A DNA stretch of 64,000 nucleotides. Origin: an uncultured Gammaproteobacteria bacterium (lineage in GTDB: Bacteria; Pseudomonadota; Gammaproteobacteria; Nitrosococcales; Methylophagaceae). Numbering within the stretch: position 1 is the first letter of the stretch; every line of letters begins with the position of its first letter. The stretch is from assembly GCA_905479985.1 (NCBI GenBank), contig CAJQOM010000011.1:17115-81114 (forward strand), read 5' to 3'. The notes beneath the pieces are model-generated. The model searched no databases. It saw only the letters and a list, made by a program, of their open reading frames with translations, and was not told the origin of the DNA. Shown piece by piece: positions 9,865 to 17,484 of this stretch. The translations under genes and the position numbers were made by a program.

Positions 9865-10311
9865 ATGCTTGCCATTACCTTACATTTATTAGCTGCCGTT
9901 ATCTGGGTCGGGGGTATGTTCTTCGCCTATATGGCTTTGCGACCTGCTGCGAGTTTTTTAGAACCCTCACTTCGGTTGCCGTTATGGTCACAAACTTTTA
10001 GACGCTTCTTCCCTTGGGTCTGGGTATCTGTGATTACATTACTCGCGTCTGGTTTTTGGATTATTAAGCAATATGGTGGCATGGGTGAAGTTGGGCCACA
10101 TGTTCATATTATGTTGCTATTAGGCCTTATTATGATGCTGATGTTTATGCATGTGTTTTTTGCACCGCATAAAAAACTAGGTCGCGCCGTTGAAAGCCAA
10201 GACTGGGAAACCGGCGCCAAAGCGTTAAACCAAATTCGTTTACTGATTTCAATTAACCTGATGCTAGGCTTAATTACCACTGTCGTCGGCAGTGCTGGTC
10301 AGTATTACTAA
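9865..10311 (+). CDS. CopD-like integral membrane protein
   Basis: Inner-membrane protein of 148 residues with four predicted helices. The start (LHLLAAVIWVGGMFF) and the conserved HVHIMLLLGLIMMLMFMHVFFAP pattern with spaced histidines match the CopD domain found in copper-resistance CopD and in many stand-alone proteins of unknown role. Copper transport or heme/quinone binding are both possible. AGGAGA lies 6 bp before the ATG. It sits between fumarase and the lytic transglycosylase. Confidence 0.75.
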   Translation: MLAITLHLLAAVIWVGGMFFAYMALRPAASFLEPSLRLPLWSQTFRRFFPWVWVSVITLLASGFWIIKQYGGMGEVGPHVHIMLLLGLIMMLMFMHVFFAPHKKLGRAVESQDWETGAKALNQIRLLISINLMLGLITTVVGSAGQYY

Positions 10312-10323
10312 ACGTTGAACACG

Positions 10324-11010
10324 ATGCTCATGCGCTTATTGTTATGCCTCTTCCTGCTGCCTAATCTGTGCGTTGCAGAGGGTATGATTGAGCGTATTGA
10401 ATCTGAAGGTGGCACAGTCGAATTTAGTAATCTCACCACGGTTAAAAAGAAAAAGCCGGTTAAAACGACCATTATTTACAAATATTCCGAATCTGATGAT
10501 GTCATGGTGTTTACCAATAAAAAGCCGCAACATGTCACTGAGTTCGAAGTCTTAAAATACGATTGTTATGCCTGCAACCCTGACTCTAAAATTGACTGGT
10601 ACCAGGTTAGGTTGAATCTAACCTCTTATTCCGATGCAGTCACTCAGGCAGCTAAAAAACATCAGGTCGATCCTGCATTAATACGCGCCTTAATGCATGC
10701 TGAGTCAGCCTTTAACCCCAATGCCACCTCTCACAAAGGCGCACAAGGTTTAATGCAATTAATGCCCGCCACTGCAAAAGAATTGGGTGTTGAAGATGCG
10801 CTAAACCCAGCTCAAAACATCGCAGGCGGCGCCAAGTACCTTGCTAAATTACTAAAACAATTTAATGGCAATATTCAACTTGCCACGGCTGCTTATAATG
10901 CCGGACCGACGGCTGTGAGAAAATATAATGGCGTGCCGCCGTATAAAGAAACCGAAGTCTATGTCGAGCGTGTTGGTATACTACATCAACGCTATCAAAC
11001 GGCTCTTTAA
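10324..11010 (+). CDS. Lytic transglycosylase, SLT family 1, with DUF4124-like N-terminus
   Basis: Periplasmic peptidoglycan-cleaving enzyme of 229 residues. The signal peptide MLMRLLLCLFLLPNLCVA is followed by an ~80-residue region resembling DUF4124 (IERIESEGGTVEFSN). The C-terminal SLT domain has the catalytic Glu in HAESAFNPNA near residue 126, then GAQGLMQLMPATA and AYNAGPTAVRKYNGVPPY. The ATG at 10324 directly begins the signal peptide; a TTG at 10315 would only add three residues. It is probably cotranscribed with the CopD-like gene 12 bp upstream. Confidence 0.9.
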   Translation: MLMRLLLCLFLLPNLCVAEGMIERIESEGGTVEFSNLTTVKKKKPVKTTIIYKYSESDDVMVFTNKKPQHVTEFEVLKYDCYACNPDSKIDWYQVRLNLTSYSDAVTQAAKKHQVDPALIRALMHAESAFNPNATSHKGAQGLMQLMPATAKELGVEDALNPAQNIAGGAKYLAKLLKQFNGNIQLATAAYNAGPTAVRKYNGVPPYKETEVYVERVGILHQRYQTAL

Positions 11011-11020
11011 TGATGAAACA

Positions 11021-11293
11021 ATGAAAAGTATAAAGAAATTTCTGGCCGAGAATGACAAACTCATCCACTCCACCATGCAAAAAATCACTTCCCATGTCCA
11101 GCGACGTAAGGGTGAATGGGTCTTTAACACGGTCTTAGTTGATGGCCAAGAAGTGCCTTTTAAATACAAACGCCAAAAAACTTACAAATCGCTACAAGGT
11201 GCACGGGTTGATATCATTTACTATCCGGATACCGAATCTGTCGCAGGAATGGACTTCGAAATAATGAAAGTGGTGAAAATTAATATTTCTTAA
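11021..11293 (+). CDS. Small conserved hypothetical protein (90 aa)
   Basis: I do not recognise the family. The 90-residue soluble product starts MKSIKKFLAENDKLIH, is Lys/Arg-rich, and has a predicted helical first third followed by beta-rich sequence (GEWVFNTVLVDGQEVPFKYKR). It has no signal peptide or cysteine. The ATG at 11021 is chosen because the in-frame upstream sequence is the out-of-frame 3' end of the transglycosylase gene. It lies 10 bp after that gene and 39 bp before the HugZ-like gene, consistent with an operon. Confidence 0.65.
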   Translation: MKSIKKFLAENDKLIHSTMQKITSHVQRRKGEWVFNTVLVDGQEVPFKYKRQKTYKSLQGARVDIIYYPDTESVAGMDFEIMKVVKINIS

Positions 11294-11332
11294 TATGGCT
11301 GGCATCATCACCACGCTCGCTAAGGACACAAC

Positions 11333-12049
11333 ATGAGCAAGACAGAACAAGCGGCATTAAAAGCCAGAACCTTATTTAACACCCGTTGTGATGGCGTGTT
11401 AAGTACCCATTCAATCGACCTCCCTGGCTATCCTTTTGGCTCTATTACGCCCTACTGTATTAATCGTGATGGCCAGCCCGTTATTCTCATCAGCACCATT
11501 GCACAACATACCCGCAATATCCTCGCTGATAATAAAGTATCTTTGATTGCCTACGATCCCCAAACTGATGATACCCAAGCCGCGGGACGCGTTACCTACA
11601 TCGCTAATGCCGTAAAAATTGACGATGAAGACATCGCAGAACGTTATTACCGCTTCTATCCCATGTCTCGTAACTTCCATAAAACGCACAATTTCAATTT
11701 CTATACGCTCGACTTTGTACGCGTTCGCTATATCGGTGGTTTTGGTGAAATCTATTGGATTGAGAAAGATGATTTCCTTAAAGCTAACCCGTTTAGTTTT
11801 GAAGAAGAAACTGGCATCGTTGAGCATATGAATGCTGATCATCAAGATGCGATGAATCACTACTGTGATTTATTTGAACTTGCTTATGATGCTGATAACT
11901 TACCAAAACTAGTCGGTATTGATAGCGAAGGTTTTGAGCTTCGTATTGGTGGACGATTAGAACGACTTCAGTTTGATTCGGCTATTAGTAATACTTTGGA
12001 AGCTAGGCAGGCTTTGGTGGAATTGGCTAGAAGGCCAATATCCGTATAA
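11333..12049 (+). CDS. HugZ-like PNPOx-fold protein with DUF2470 domain
   Basis: Cytoplasmic protein of 238 residues. Residues ~1-150 form a split-barrel of the pyridoxamine-5'-phosphate-oxidase-like superfamily. Residues ~160-235 form a DUF2470 domain with the signature IVEHMNADHQDAM. The same two-domain arrangement occurs in HugZ/HutZ heme-degrading or heme-storage proteins. No heme-uptake genes are nearby, so a heme role is inferred from architecture only, and an FMN-binding role is an alternative. The rightward run starting at 5724 ends here. Confidence 0.8.
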   Translation: MSKTEQAALKARTLFNTRCDGVLSTHSIDLPGYPFGSITPYCINRDGQPVILISTIAQHTRNILADNKVSLIAYDPQTDDTQAAGRVTYIANAVKIDDEDIAERYYRFYPMSRNFHKTHNFNFYTLDFVRVRYIGGFGEIYWIEKDDFLKANPFSFEEETGIVEHMNADHQDAMNHYCDLFELAYDADNLPKLVGIDSEGFELRIGGRLERLQFDSAISNTLEARQALVELARRPISV

Positions 12050-12092
12050 TTTTTTTACCATAAGGTAATGGAATACATATTGTGGAAATCAA

Positions 12093-12114
12093 GAGGTCAG
12101 CCAGCTTGATCTCT
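12093..12114. repeat. 22-bp direct repeat, left copy
   Basis: The sequence starting GAGGTCAGCC and ending TTGATCTCT is repeated exactly at 12906-12927. The unit contains an imperfect hairpin (GAGGTCA, 7-nt GCCAGCT centre, TGATCTC), and in this copy the flanks extend it to AAGAGGTCA/TGATCTCTT. The two copies bracket the CDGSH gene. I saw no third copy in the window. Confidence 0.85.
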
Positions 12115-12285
12115 TCCCATCAGCCCTCTCCACTCTTAATGAATCTAATTCAGGGATCACACTTTCCCGTTTTATCCGACAATATTCCTGTCCTAGAATA
12201 GAGAAAAGTAGTGTGCGTAACTCTTGCTCCCCAGCAATTCACGACGTATTCTAAAGTTACCACTTCATCACCAATGGAGAATCTG

Positions 12286-12897
12286 ATGAACCCAAAAATA
12301 ACCATGATCCCCAACGGACCGCTGAAATTGGAATCTCACTCCCCCATCCTTTTTAAAGATGGAAAACAACTTGATATACAGGGAACTGCCTATCTTTGTC
12401 GATGTGGGCTATCGAAAAACAAACCGTTTTGTGATGGGGAACATGCTAAAAGCAACTTTAACAGCTCGAGTGAAATAGAGGAGGAATTACTTCAGGAATA
12501 TCCCGGCGAGAAGATTACGATTCATTTTAACCGGTCCATCTGCTCGGGCGCTTCCGAATGCGTTCGGGGACTGCCTTCGGTCTTCAAAAGTGATAATAGT
12601 GAAGATTGGATCCGTCCCAATGAAAATCGTGCCGAGCACATCGTTACCACAATAAATAAATGTCCCTCAGGTGCCCTTTCCTACAGCATTGCCGATCGCT
12701 TAGAAATTGATGGTCGAGATATCGCGATAATTAGTATCGTAGAAAATGGCCCATATGATGTAGAAGGCGTTGAGGTTTCGGATAAACCGACCCCGACCAA
12801 CGCCTCCTCAAGCAAAATGTCACTTTGCCGATGCGGGCACTCAAAAAACAAACCTTTTTGCGACTACTCTCATGCCGAAAAAGGGTGGAAAGAGTAA
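12286..12897 (+). CDS. CDGSH iron-sulfur protein: CDGSH + ferredoxin-like + CDGSH
   Basis: Predicted multi-cluster iron-sulfur protein of 203 residues. The first CDGSH zinc-finger-type motif is CRCGLSKNKPFCDGEH (Cys38, Cys40, Cys49, His53), a 3Cys-1His [2Fe-2S] site. The middle (residues ~75-135) matches the divergent mono-cluster ferredoxin domain seen in YjdI-like proteins, with Cys86, Cys92 and Cys126 (CSGASEC, KCPSGAL). The C-terminus has a second motif, CRCGHSKNKPFCDYSH (Cys181, Cys183, Cys192, His196). The ATG at 12286 has GGAG 6 bp upstream and is preferred to a GTG at 12211. The gene is isolated between direct repeats, suggesting insertion as a unit. An electron-transfer or redox-sensing role is inferred. 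Confidence 0.9.
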   Translation: MNPKITMIPNGPLKLESHSPILFKDGKQLDIQGTAYLCRCGLSKNKPFCDGEHAKSNFNSSSEIEEELLQEYPGEKITIHFNRSICSGASECVRGLPSVFKSDNSEDWIRPNENRAEHIVTTINKCPSGALSYSIADRLEIDGRDIAIISIVENGPYDVEGVEVSDKPTPTNASSSKMSLCRCGHSKNKPFCDYSHAEKGWKE

Positions 12898-12905
12898 GGA
12901 ATCAT

Positions 12906-12927
12906 GAGGTCAGCCAGCTTGATCTCT
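12906..12927. repeat. 22-bp direct repeat, right copy
   Basis: Exact second copy of the 22-bp unit at 12093-12114, beginning 9 bp after the stop of the CDGSH gene. The preceding four bases differ only once between copies (TCAA versus TCAT). Start-to-start distance is 813 bp. Confidence 0.85.
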
Positions 12928-12949
12928 GATTGCTAAGTAGACAAGACAG

Positions 12950-13040
12950 CCGTAGGTTGAATTGAAAAATGAAACCTGATGCTTTTTGTTATGATGATAT
13001 CAACTCGTTGGGTATCATTATCACTCAACCTAACCTACTA
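12950..13040. repeat. Imperfect palindromic intergenic repeat (MITE-like)
   Basis: The element opens with CCGTAGGTTGA and closes with ACTCAACCTAACCTACTA, which is nearly the reverse complement. Its inner part also pairs partly (GATATCAAC with GTTGGGTATC). This resembles the dispersed palindromic repeats with GTAGGTTGGGTTGA-type ends found between genes in many proteobacteria. I see one copy here and no transposase. Confidence 0.55.
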
Positions 13041-13066
13041 CTAAGACATAAGCTGCTTACTTATAA

Positions 13067-13699
13067 ATGAAACCAACTATGCGACTTTTAACTCTTCTTT
13101 TAGCGTGTTTACTTTCTGCCTGTAGCTCAGTGCCACTGATACAGGAGAATATTAACGATGAGCACCTTGAGTCTAATGCTCGATACGACGCACTTGTTCA
13201 TGCTATAAAAACACAACCCACCCTACCGGCAATAACAGAATTAAGGCAAGTTACTGTTTTAACAACTGGTTATAAAGAAAACTCATCTAATGAGCAGGTG
13301 CAAAACCAGTTCTTATTTGAAGCCATTGAGACTGAGAACTGGGCGCTCTGCCTTCAAAAAACTAACGAAGGTTTAGCATCAAATTACGCGAGTTTAAACA
13401 GCCATTTCGGCGCGATGGTGTGTAATATCGAATCGGGCAATGCTATACAAGGTCAGTATCACGAGTCTGTCTTTAACCAATTGTTAGAAGCCATTTGGAC
13501 AACGGGTGATGGCGAATCCATTGACACCGCATTTCAAGTTATCAATATCGCTGATAGAGATGCCTTTATTGAGTTTCATGCTTTGGATCTTATAAAACAG
13601 AGTATTACCCGCCGAGATGGGCAGAACTATGATGTGGTCACCATTTATGACCTCGAAAAAGATGAGGTGTTTGAGTGGTATTTTACGCAATTAAAATAG
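13067..13699 (+). CDS. Putative lipoprotein, possibly DUF4919-related
   Basis: Exported protein of 210 residues. The signal sequence LLTLLLACLLSAC ends in a lipobox (LSAC, Cys at about residue 19) followed by SS, so outer-membrane sorting is plausible. The rest is soluble; its C-terminus (YDVVTIYDLEKDEVFEWYF) resembles the end of DUF4919 proteins, but this family call is tentative. No catalytic motif is visible. The ATG at 13067 or 13079 could start it, and neither has a clear ribosome-binding site. It stands alone between the palindromic repeat and the convergent bioA. Confidence 0.7.
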   Translation: MKPTMRLLTLLLACLLSACSSVPLIQENINDEHLESNARYDALVHAIKTQPTLPAITELRQVTVLTTGYKENSSNEQVQNQFLFEAIETENWALCLQKTNEGLASNYASLNSHFGAMVCNIESGNAIQGQYHESVFNQLLEAIWTTGDGESIDTAFQVINIADRDAFIEFHALDLIKQSITRRDGQNYDVVTIYDLEKDEVFEWYFTQLK

Positions 13700-13713
13700 T
13701 TACTTTTTTAGCT

Positions 13714-15015
13714 TTAACTATTTCTGTTGTTTAATTCTACTAATATTTTGCCCATTGCTGATGTCAGTTGGCTAAGTTCATCAGACTGAATAATATACGG
13801 CGGCATAATATAAATAAGATTTTTAAAAGGTCTGATCCAAACCCCTTGATCAACAATAAATTTGGGCAACCACGTCATTTGCTCCCAAATCATGTCGTGT
13901 AGCTCGATTATGCCTATCGCGCCTTTCACTCTGACCTCTTTAACCAATGGATCGGCTTGATAATCGGCTAGTTCTGTCAGTAATTTCTGCTCTATCCGTT
14001 TGACCTTGTTCTGCCAGTCTGATGCCAGTAAAACATCAATACTCGCTGATGCCACTTTGCAGGCTAAGGGGTTGGCCATAAAGGTCGGTCCATGCATCAA
14101 AACACCATCGTTATCAGCACTGATGCCTTTGGCGACTTTGTCATTACACAATGTTGCGGCCAAGGTCATGTAACCGCCGGTTAATGCTTTTCCTAGGCAG
14201 AGTATATCTGGGCAAATATCCGCTTGTTCATAGGCAAATAAGGTCCCGGTTCGGCCAAAGCCTGTGGCAATTTCATCTAGGATTAATAATACATTGTGTT
14301 GATCGCAAAGCTGCCTGACTTGGCGAAGGTATTCTGGGCAATAAACCCGCATACCGCCAGCACCTTGTACTAAGGGTTCGAGAATGACGGCTGCTAATTC
14401 GTGTTGATGCGTTTCAATCAATGTTTTGAATTCGGCAATATCATCGTCTTGCCAATCTTCATCACGCAGGCAAGTCGGCGCTGGTGCAAAAATCTGTTTT
14501 GCTAGCACTTGTTCGAATAGATTGTGCATGCCATTTTCAGGGTCGCTGACAGACATTGCCCCAAAGGTATCCCCGTGATAACCATTTCGTAACGTTAGGA
14601 TTTTTTGCTTTTGCGTTTGTCCTTGAGCAAACCAATATTGAATCGCCATTTTAATCGCGACTTCAACCGCCACGGAACCTGAGTCAGCAAAAAAGACGTA
14701 TTGCAAAGGTTCGGCCGTGATATCAATGAGTTTTCGGGCGAGCTCAACTGCAGGTGGGTGGGTTAAACCACCGAACATGACATGTGCCATATCATCGATT
14801 TGGTTTTTAGCTGCATGATTTAATTCGGGATGATTATAACCATGAATGGCAGACCACCAAGATGACATGCCATCAATGATTTTTCTGCCATCGCTGAGTG
14901 TAAGATGAACGCCTTGCGCTGATACCACTTCGTGGATCTGGCCGGGGTGCTTTACGCTGCTATACGGATGCCATATGTGTTGGGCATCAAAACTGAGGTT
15001 ATCTAGATCTTGCAT
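13714..15015 (-). CDS. bioA: Adenosylmethionine-8-amino-7-oxononanoate aminotransferase
   Basis: PLP-dependent class III aminotransferase of 433 residues that makes 7,8-diaminopelargonic acid in biotin synthesis, with SAM as amino donor. Characteristic segments are HIWHPYSSVKHPG at the N-terminus, GMSSWWSAIHGYNHP, DEIATGFGRTG, and the PLP lysine in LCLGKALTGGYM near residue 275. No other bio genes are in the window. It lies 49 bp downstream of iscA on the same strand and may be read from the iscR promoter. Confidence 0.97.
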   Translation of the reverse strand: MQDLDNLSFDAQHIWHPYSSVKHPGQIHEVVSAQGVHLTLSDGRKIIDGMSSWWSAIHGYNHPELNHAAKNQIDDMAHVMFGGLTHPPAVELARKLIDITAEPLQYVFFADSGSVAVEVAIKMAIQYWFAQGQTQKQKILTLRNGYHGDTFGAMSVSDPENGMHNLFEQVLAKQIFAPAPTCLRDEDWQDDDIAEFKTLIETHQHELAAVILEPLVQGAGGMRVYCPEYLRQVRQLCDQHNVLLILDEIATGFGRTGTLFAYEQADICPDILCLGKALTGGYMTLAATLCNDKVAKGISADNDGVLMHGPTFMANPLACKVASASIDVLLASDWQNKVKRIEQKLLTELADYQADPLVKEVRVKGAIGIIELHDMIWEQMTWLPKFIVDQGVWIRPFKNLIYIMPPYIIQSDELSQLTSAMGKILVELNNRNS

Positions 15016-15064
15016 AACAAGATCATAGCAGTGTTGGCATTACTATCGGAAGTTTGACGCTTGT

Positions 15065-15391
15065 TTATTTAGTCAGACTAAAACTTTCACCACAACCGCA
15101 CTCTGATACGGCGTTAGGATTATTAAATTTAAAGCTTTGGTTTAAGCCTTCTTTAACAAAATCCAATTCGGTGTCGTCAATGATTTCCATGCTTTTTTTA
15201 TCAACAACGACTTTGACATCATCACGCTCAATTACGATGTCATCATCTGTGACTGATTCTGCGTAATCAAGGGCATATTTATAACCAGAACAACCGCTTT
15301 CTGTCACGCCCACACGTAAGCCGACACCTGAGCCACGTTTGGCTATCATGTCTCGAATACGGTTTGCAGCTGATTCTGTTACTGTGATCAC
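15065..15391 (-). CDS. iscA: A-type iron-sulfur carrier (IscA-like)
   Basis: Small cytoplasmic iron-sulfur cluster carrier of 108 residues. The three conserved cysteines are present: Cys34 in ESGCSGYKY, and Cys98 and Cys100 in SECGCGESF. The CGCGESF ending favours IscA over ErpA or SufA, though A-type members are hard to separate. It follows iscR after 6 bp with no iscS or iscU between, unlike the usual isc order. It is predicted to be repressed by IscR through the site at 15913. Confidence 0.92.
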   Translation of the reverse strand: MITVTESAANRIRDMIAKRGSGVGLRVGVTESGCSGYKYALDYAESVTDDDIVIERDDVKVVVDKKSMEIIDDTELDFVKEGLNQSFKFNNPNAVSECGCGESFSLTK

Positions 15392-15397
15392 GCTTTG

Positions 15398-15853
15398 TTA
15401 CCCCATTGCTTCAAATTTGATGACTTTCTCGCCATCGCCATTATTTTTCGCTTTGTGATCTTTAACCACTTGGCCTAGTGTGATGCTACTCAAGTATAGT
15501 CGAATTTGATCACTCAAACTTTGCCATATTTCGTGGCTTAGGCATTGTTCTCCATTATCGCAATTACCCTTACCTTCGCAGCGTGTTGCATCGACCTTTT
15601 CATCGACAGCAGAAACCACATCTAATACTGTTACTTCATCGGCTGAACGGCTTAAACGATAGCCGCCACCCGGACCACGTGAGCTAATCACCAGTCCTTG
15701 ACGACGTAAATTAGCAAATAGTTGCTCTAAATAGGATAAAGAAATGCCTTGGCGATCAGAAATATCGGCTAATGTAATAGGCCGAATGCCATAATTTAGA
15801 CTTAAATCTAGCATTGCGGTGACGGCATAGCGGCCTTTGGTTGTCAATCTCAT
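15398..15853 (-). CDS. iscR: Rrf2-family iron-sulfur regulator IscR
   Basis: [2Fe-2S]-binding transcriptional regulator of 151 residues that senses cluster status. It starts [17 protein letters not shown] like E. coli IscR, has a winged-helix region to about residue 70, and keeps the ligands at the same positions as E. coli: Cys92, Cys98, Cys104 and His107. The ATG at 15853 is chosen over a TTG one codon earlier because family members start there. It lies downstream of cysE with a 105-bp gap that holds a predicted IscR site, indicating autoregulation. Confidence 0.97.
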   Translation of the reverse strand: MRLTTKGRYAVTAMLDLSLNYGIRPITLADISDRQGISLSYLEQLFANLRRQGLVISSRGPGGGYRLSRSADEVTVLDVVSAVDEKVDATRCEGKGNCDNGEQCLSHEIWQSLSDQIRLYLSSITLGQVVKDHKAKNNGDGEKVIKFEAMG

Positions 15854-15912
15854 CAAAATATCCCTCTATTTACTAGATGTTTTTATTATTATTTGATATC
15901 TGAAATTTTCAC

Positions 15913-15937
15913 ATACCCGACTATTTTGGTCAACTAC
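15913..15937 (-). promoter_or_regulatory. Predicted IscR type-1 operator and iscR promoter
   Basis: Read on the minus strand, these 25 bases match 23 of 25 positions of the published IscR type-1 consensus, with the two half-sites GTTGACC and TAGTCGGGTAT clearly visible. A TTGACC -35-like hexamer lies within the site, 17 bp before GAAAAT, so bound holo-IscR would block the promoter. The site lies 60 bp upstream of the iscR ATG. Confidence 0.8.
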
Positions 15938-15958
15938 TTTTGGGTGAATTCACCTATT

Positions 15959-16753
15959 TTATTTGGGTGAATCAGTCTTTTCACCCATTTCTTTGTCTAA
16001 ATCGCAGTCTGCTAGATCGGGCATTTTGATATTTGGGATTTCGCCACCGAGTAAATGTATCGTTTCACACAAGGTATCAACCCGTTTATCCATTGCGTGG
16101 ATATGCTCAATTAAACCATGGATCGCTGTGGCCACCGGATCCAATGTTTCACTTGATGTACCGTAGGCGTCAAAGCCTACTTCTTGTGCCAATTTTTGTT
16201 TTTGTTTTTGATCTTCTGTTAAGGCATTTTTAACAATCCGGCCTGGCACGCCGATAACGGTTTGCTCAGCTAAGACATCTTTTGTCACAACGGCATTTGA
16301 GCCTATACGCGCACCCTCATGCAATGTAATCGGCCCTAATACTTTTGCTCCGGCACCGACGACAACATTATTCGCTAATGTAGGATGACGTTTGCCCTCT
16401 TTCCACGATGTGCCACCTAACGTCACGCCATGATAAAGCGTGCAATCATCACCGATTTCGGCCGTTTCCCCAATCACGACGCCCATGCCATGATCAATAA
16501 AGAATCGACGGCCAATTTTGGCACCTGGATGGATTTCAATCCCGGTTACCCAACGGCTAAACATCGATAAGAAACGGGCAAACCACTTGACCTTATGCTG
16601 CCACAACCAGTGACTTAAACGGTGCCATTGAACGGCATGTACGCCGGGATAGGTTGTGATAATTTCAAACACTGTTCTGGCAGCAGGATCACGATCAAAA
16701 ACACAGCTGATATCTTCTTTGATATGTTGCCAGATGCTGACTTTGTCATTCAT
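15959..16753 (-). CDS. cysE: Serine O-acetyltransferase
   Basis: Cytoplasmic enzyme of 264 residues that makes O-acetylserine from serine and acetyl-CoA, the first committed step of cysteine synthesis. The N-terminal helical domain ([14 protein letters not shown]) is followed by a left-handed beta-helix of hexapeptide repeats ([23 protein letters not shown]) with catalytic histidines in [12 protein letters not shown] and LYHGVTLGG. It overlaps trmJ by 4 bp and precedes iscR, the classic trmJ-cysE-iscR order. The C-terminal tail beyond residue 190 is longer than in minimal CysE proteins. Confidence 0.97.
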   Translation of the reverse strand: MNDKVSIWQHIKEDISCVFDRDPAARTVFEIITTYPGVHAVQWHRLSHWLWQHKVKWFARFLSMFSRWVTGIEIHPGAKIGRRFFIDHGMGVVIGETAEIGDDCTLYHGVTLGGTSWKEGKRHPTLANNVVVGAGAKVLGPITLHEGARIGSNAVVTKDVLAEQTVIGVPGRIVKNALTEDQKQKQKLAQEVGFDAYGTSSETLDPVATAIHGLIEHIHAMDKRVDTLCETIHLLGGEIPNIKMPDLADCDLDKEMGEKTDSPK

Positions 16754-17484
16754 GAACGTTCACCTTTATTATTTTCTGCCGCACGCAGGATACCATGTAA
16801 AATTTGTAGTTCATTTCGGTCTAAATCTGCACGATTAAATACCCGTTTTAATCGACGCATTAGGTTTTTGGGGTTAGCAGGATCTAGGAAGCCAATTTCT
16901 GTCAGACTTTGTTCAAAATGTTGATACAGATGGTCTAAATCCTTGGCGTCTATCGCTTCTCTGTCTTCACCTATACGCCCGACCTCTATACTCGGGTCAA
17001 AGCTCATCTTGAGTTCATAGGCGAACACTTGCACTGCTGCCGCTAAATTTAATGAACTATAATCTGGGTTAGCCGGGATATTAATCAGATGATGGCAACG
17101 ATCTAACTCTTCATTCGATAAACCTGAATGTTCACGGCCAAATAAGATTGCTGTTTGGGTGTCATCCGGCTGCTGCTGGATTTGCTCAACGGCTTGTCTC
17201 GGATCAACGACTGGCACTGGGAGGTGACGCAACCTTGCACTCATACCAAAAACTTGGTGGCAGCCCGCTATGGCTGACACTAAATCACTATGTACCGTGG
17301 CATTCGCAAGTACATCGTCAGCCCCCGACGCCCGCGCTGTGGCTTCAGCATTCGGATAATGTAATGGTTCAACCAAATGTAGCTTTGTTAAGCCCATTGT
17401 TTTCATGGCGCGTGCCGCAGCACCGATATTTCCGGGATGCGTTGTGCCCACCAGCACAAAGCGAATATTATCTAATGAGTTCAT
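16750..17484 (-). CDS. trmJ: tRNA (cytidine/uridine-2'-O-)-methyltransferase
   Basis: SPOUT-class SAM-dependent enzyme of 244 residues that 2'-O-methylates position 32 of several tRNAs. It begins [25 protein letters not shown] and carries the knotted C-terminal motif [18 protein letters not shown] plus [17 protein letters not shown]. It overlaps queA by 4 bp upstream and cysE by 4 bp downstream, so the three are translationally coupled. Confidence 0.96.
   Translation of the reverse strand: MNSLDNIRFVLVGTTHPGNIGAAARAMKTMGLTKLHLVEPLHYPNAEATARASGADDVLANATVHSDLVSAIAGCHQVFGMSARLRHLPVPVVDPRQAVEQIQQQPDDTQTAILFGREHSGLSNEELDRCHHLINIPANPDYSSLNLAAAVQVFAYELKMSFDPSIEVGRIGEDREAIDAKDLDHLYQHFEQSLTEIGFLDPANPKNLMRRLKRVFNRADLDRNELQILHGILRAAENNKGERS

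Noticed and set aside
10928..11020. Extended start of the 90-residue protein within the transglycosylase gene
   Set aside because: The extension is the transglycosylase 3' end read out of frame and has no ribosome-binding site.
12050..12075. TTACC/GGTAA hairpin after the HugZ-like gene as a terminator
   Set aside because: The stem is only 5 bp, A/T-rich, and lacks a T-run on the side needed.
12211..12285. Upstream GTG-started 25-codon extension of the CDGSH protein
   Set aside because: No ribosome-binding site precedes it, whereas the ATG at 12286 has GGAG at good spacing and begins the domain region.
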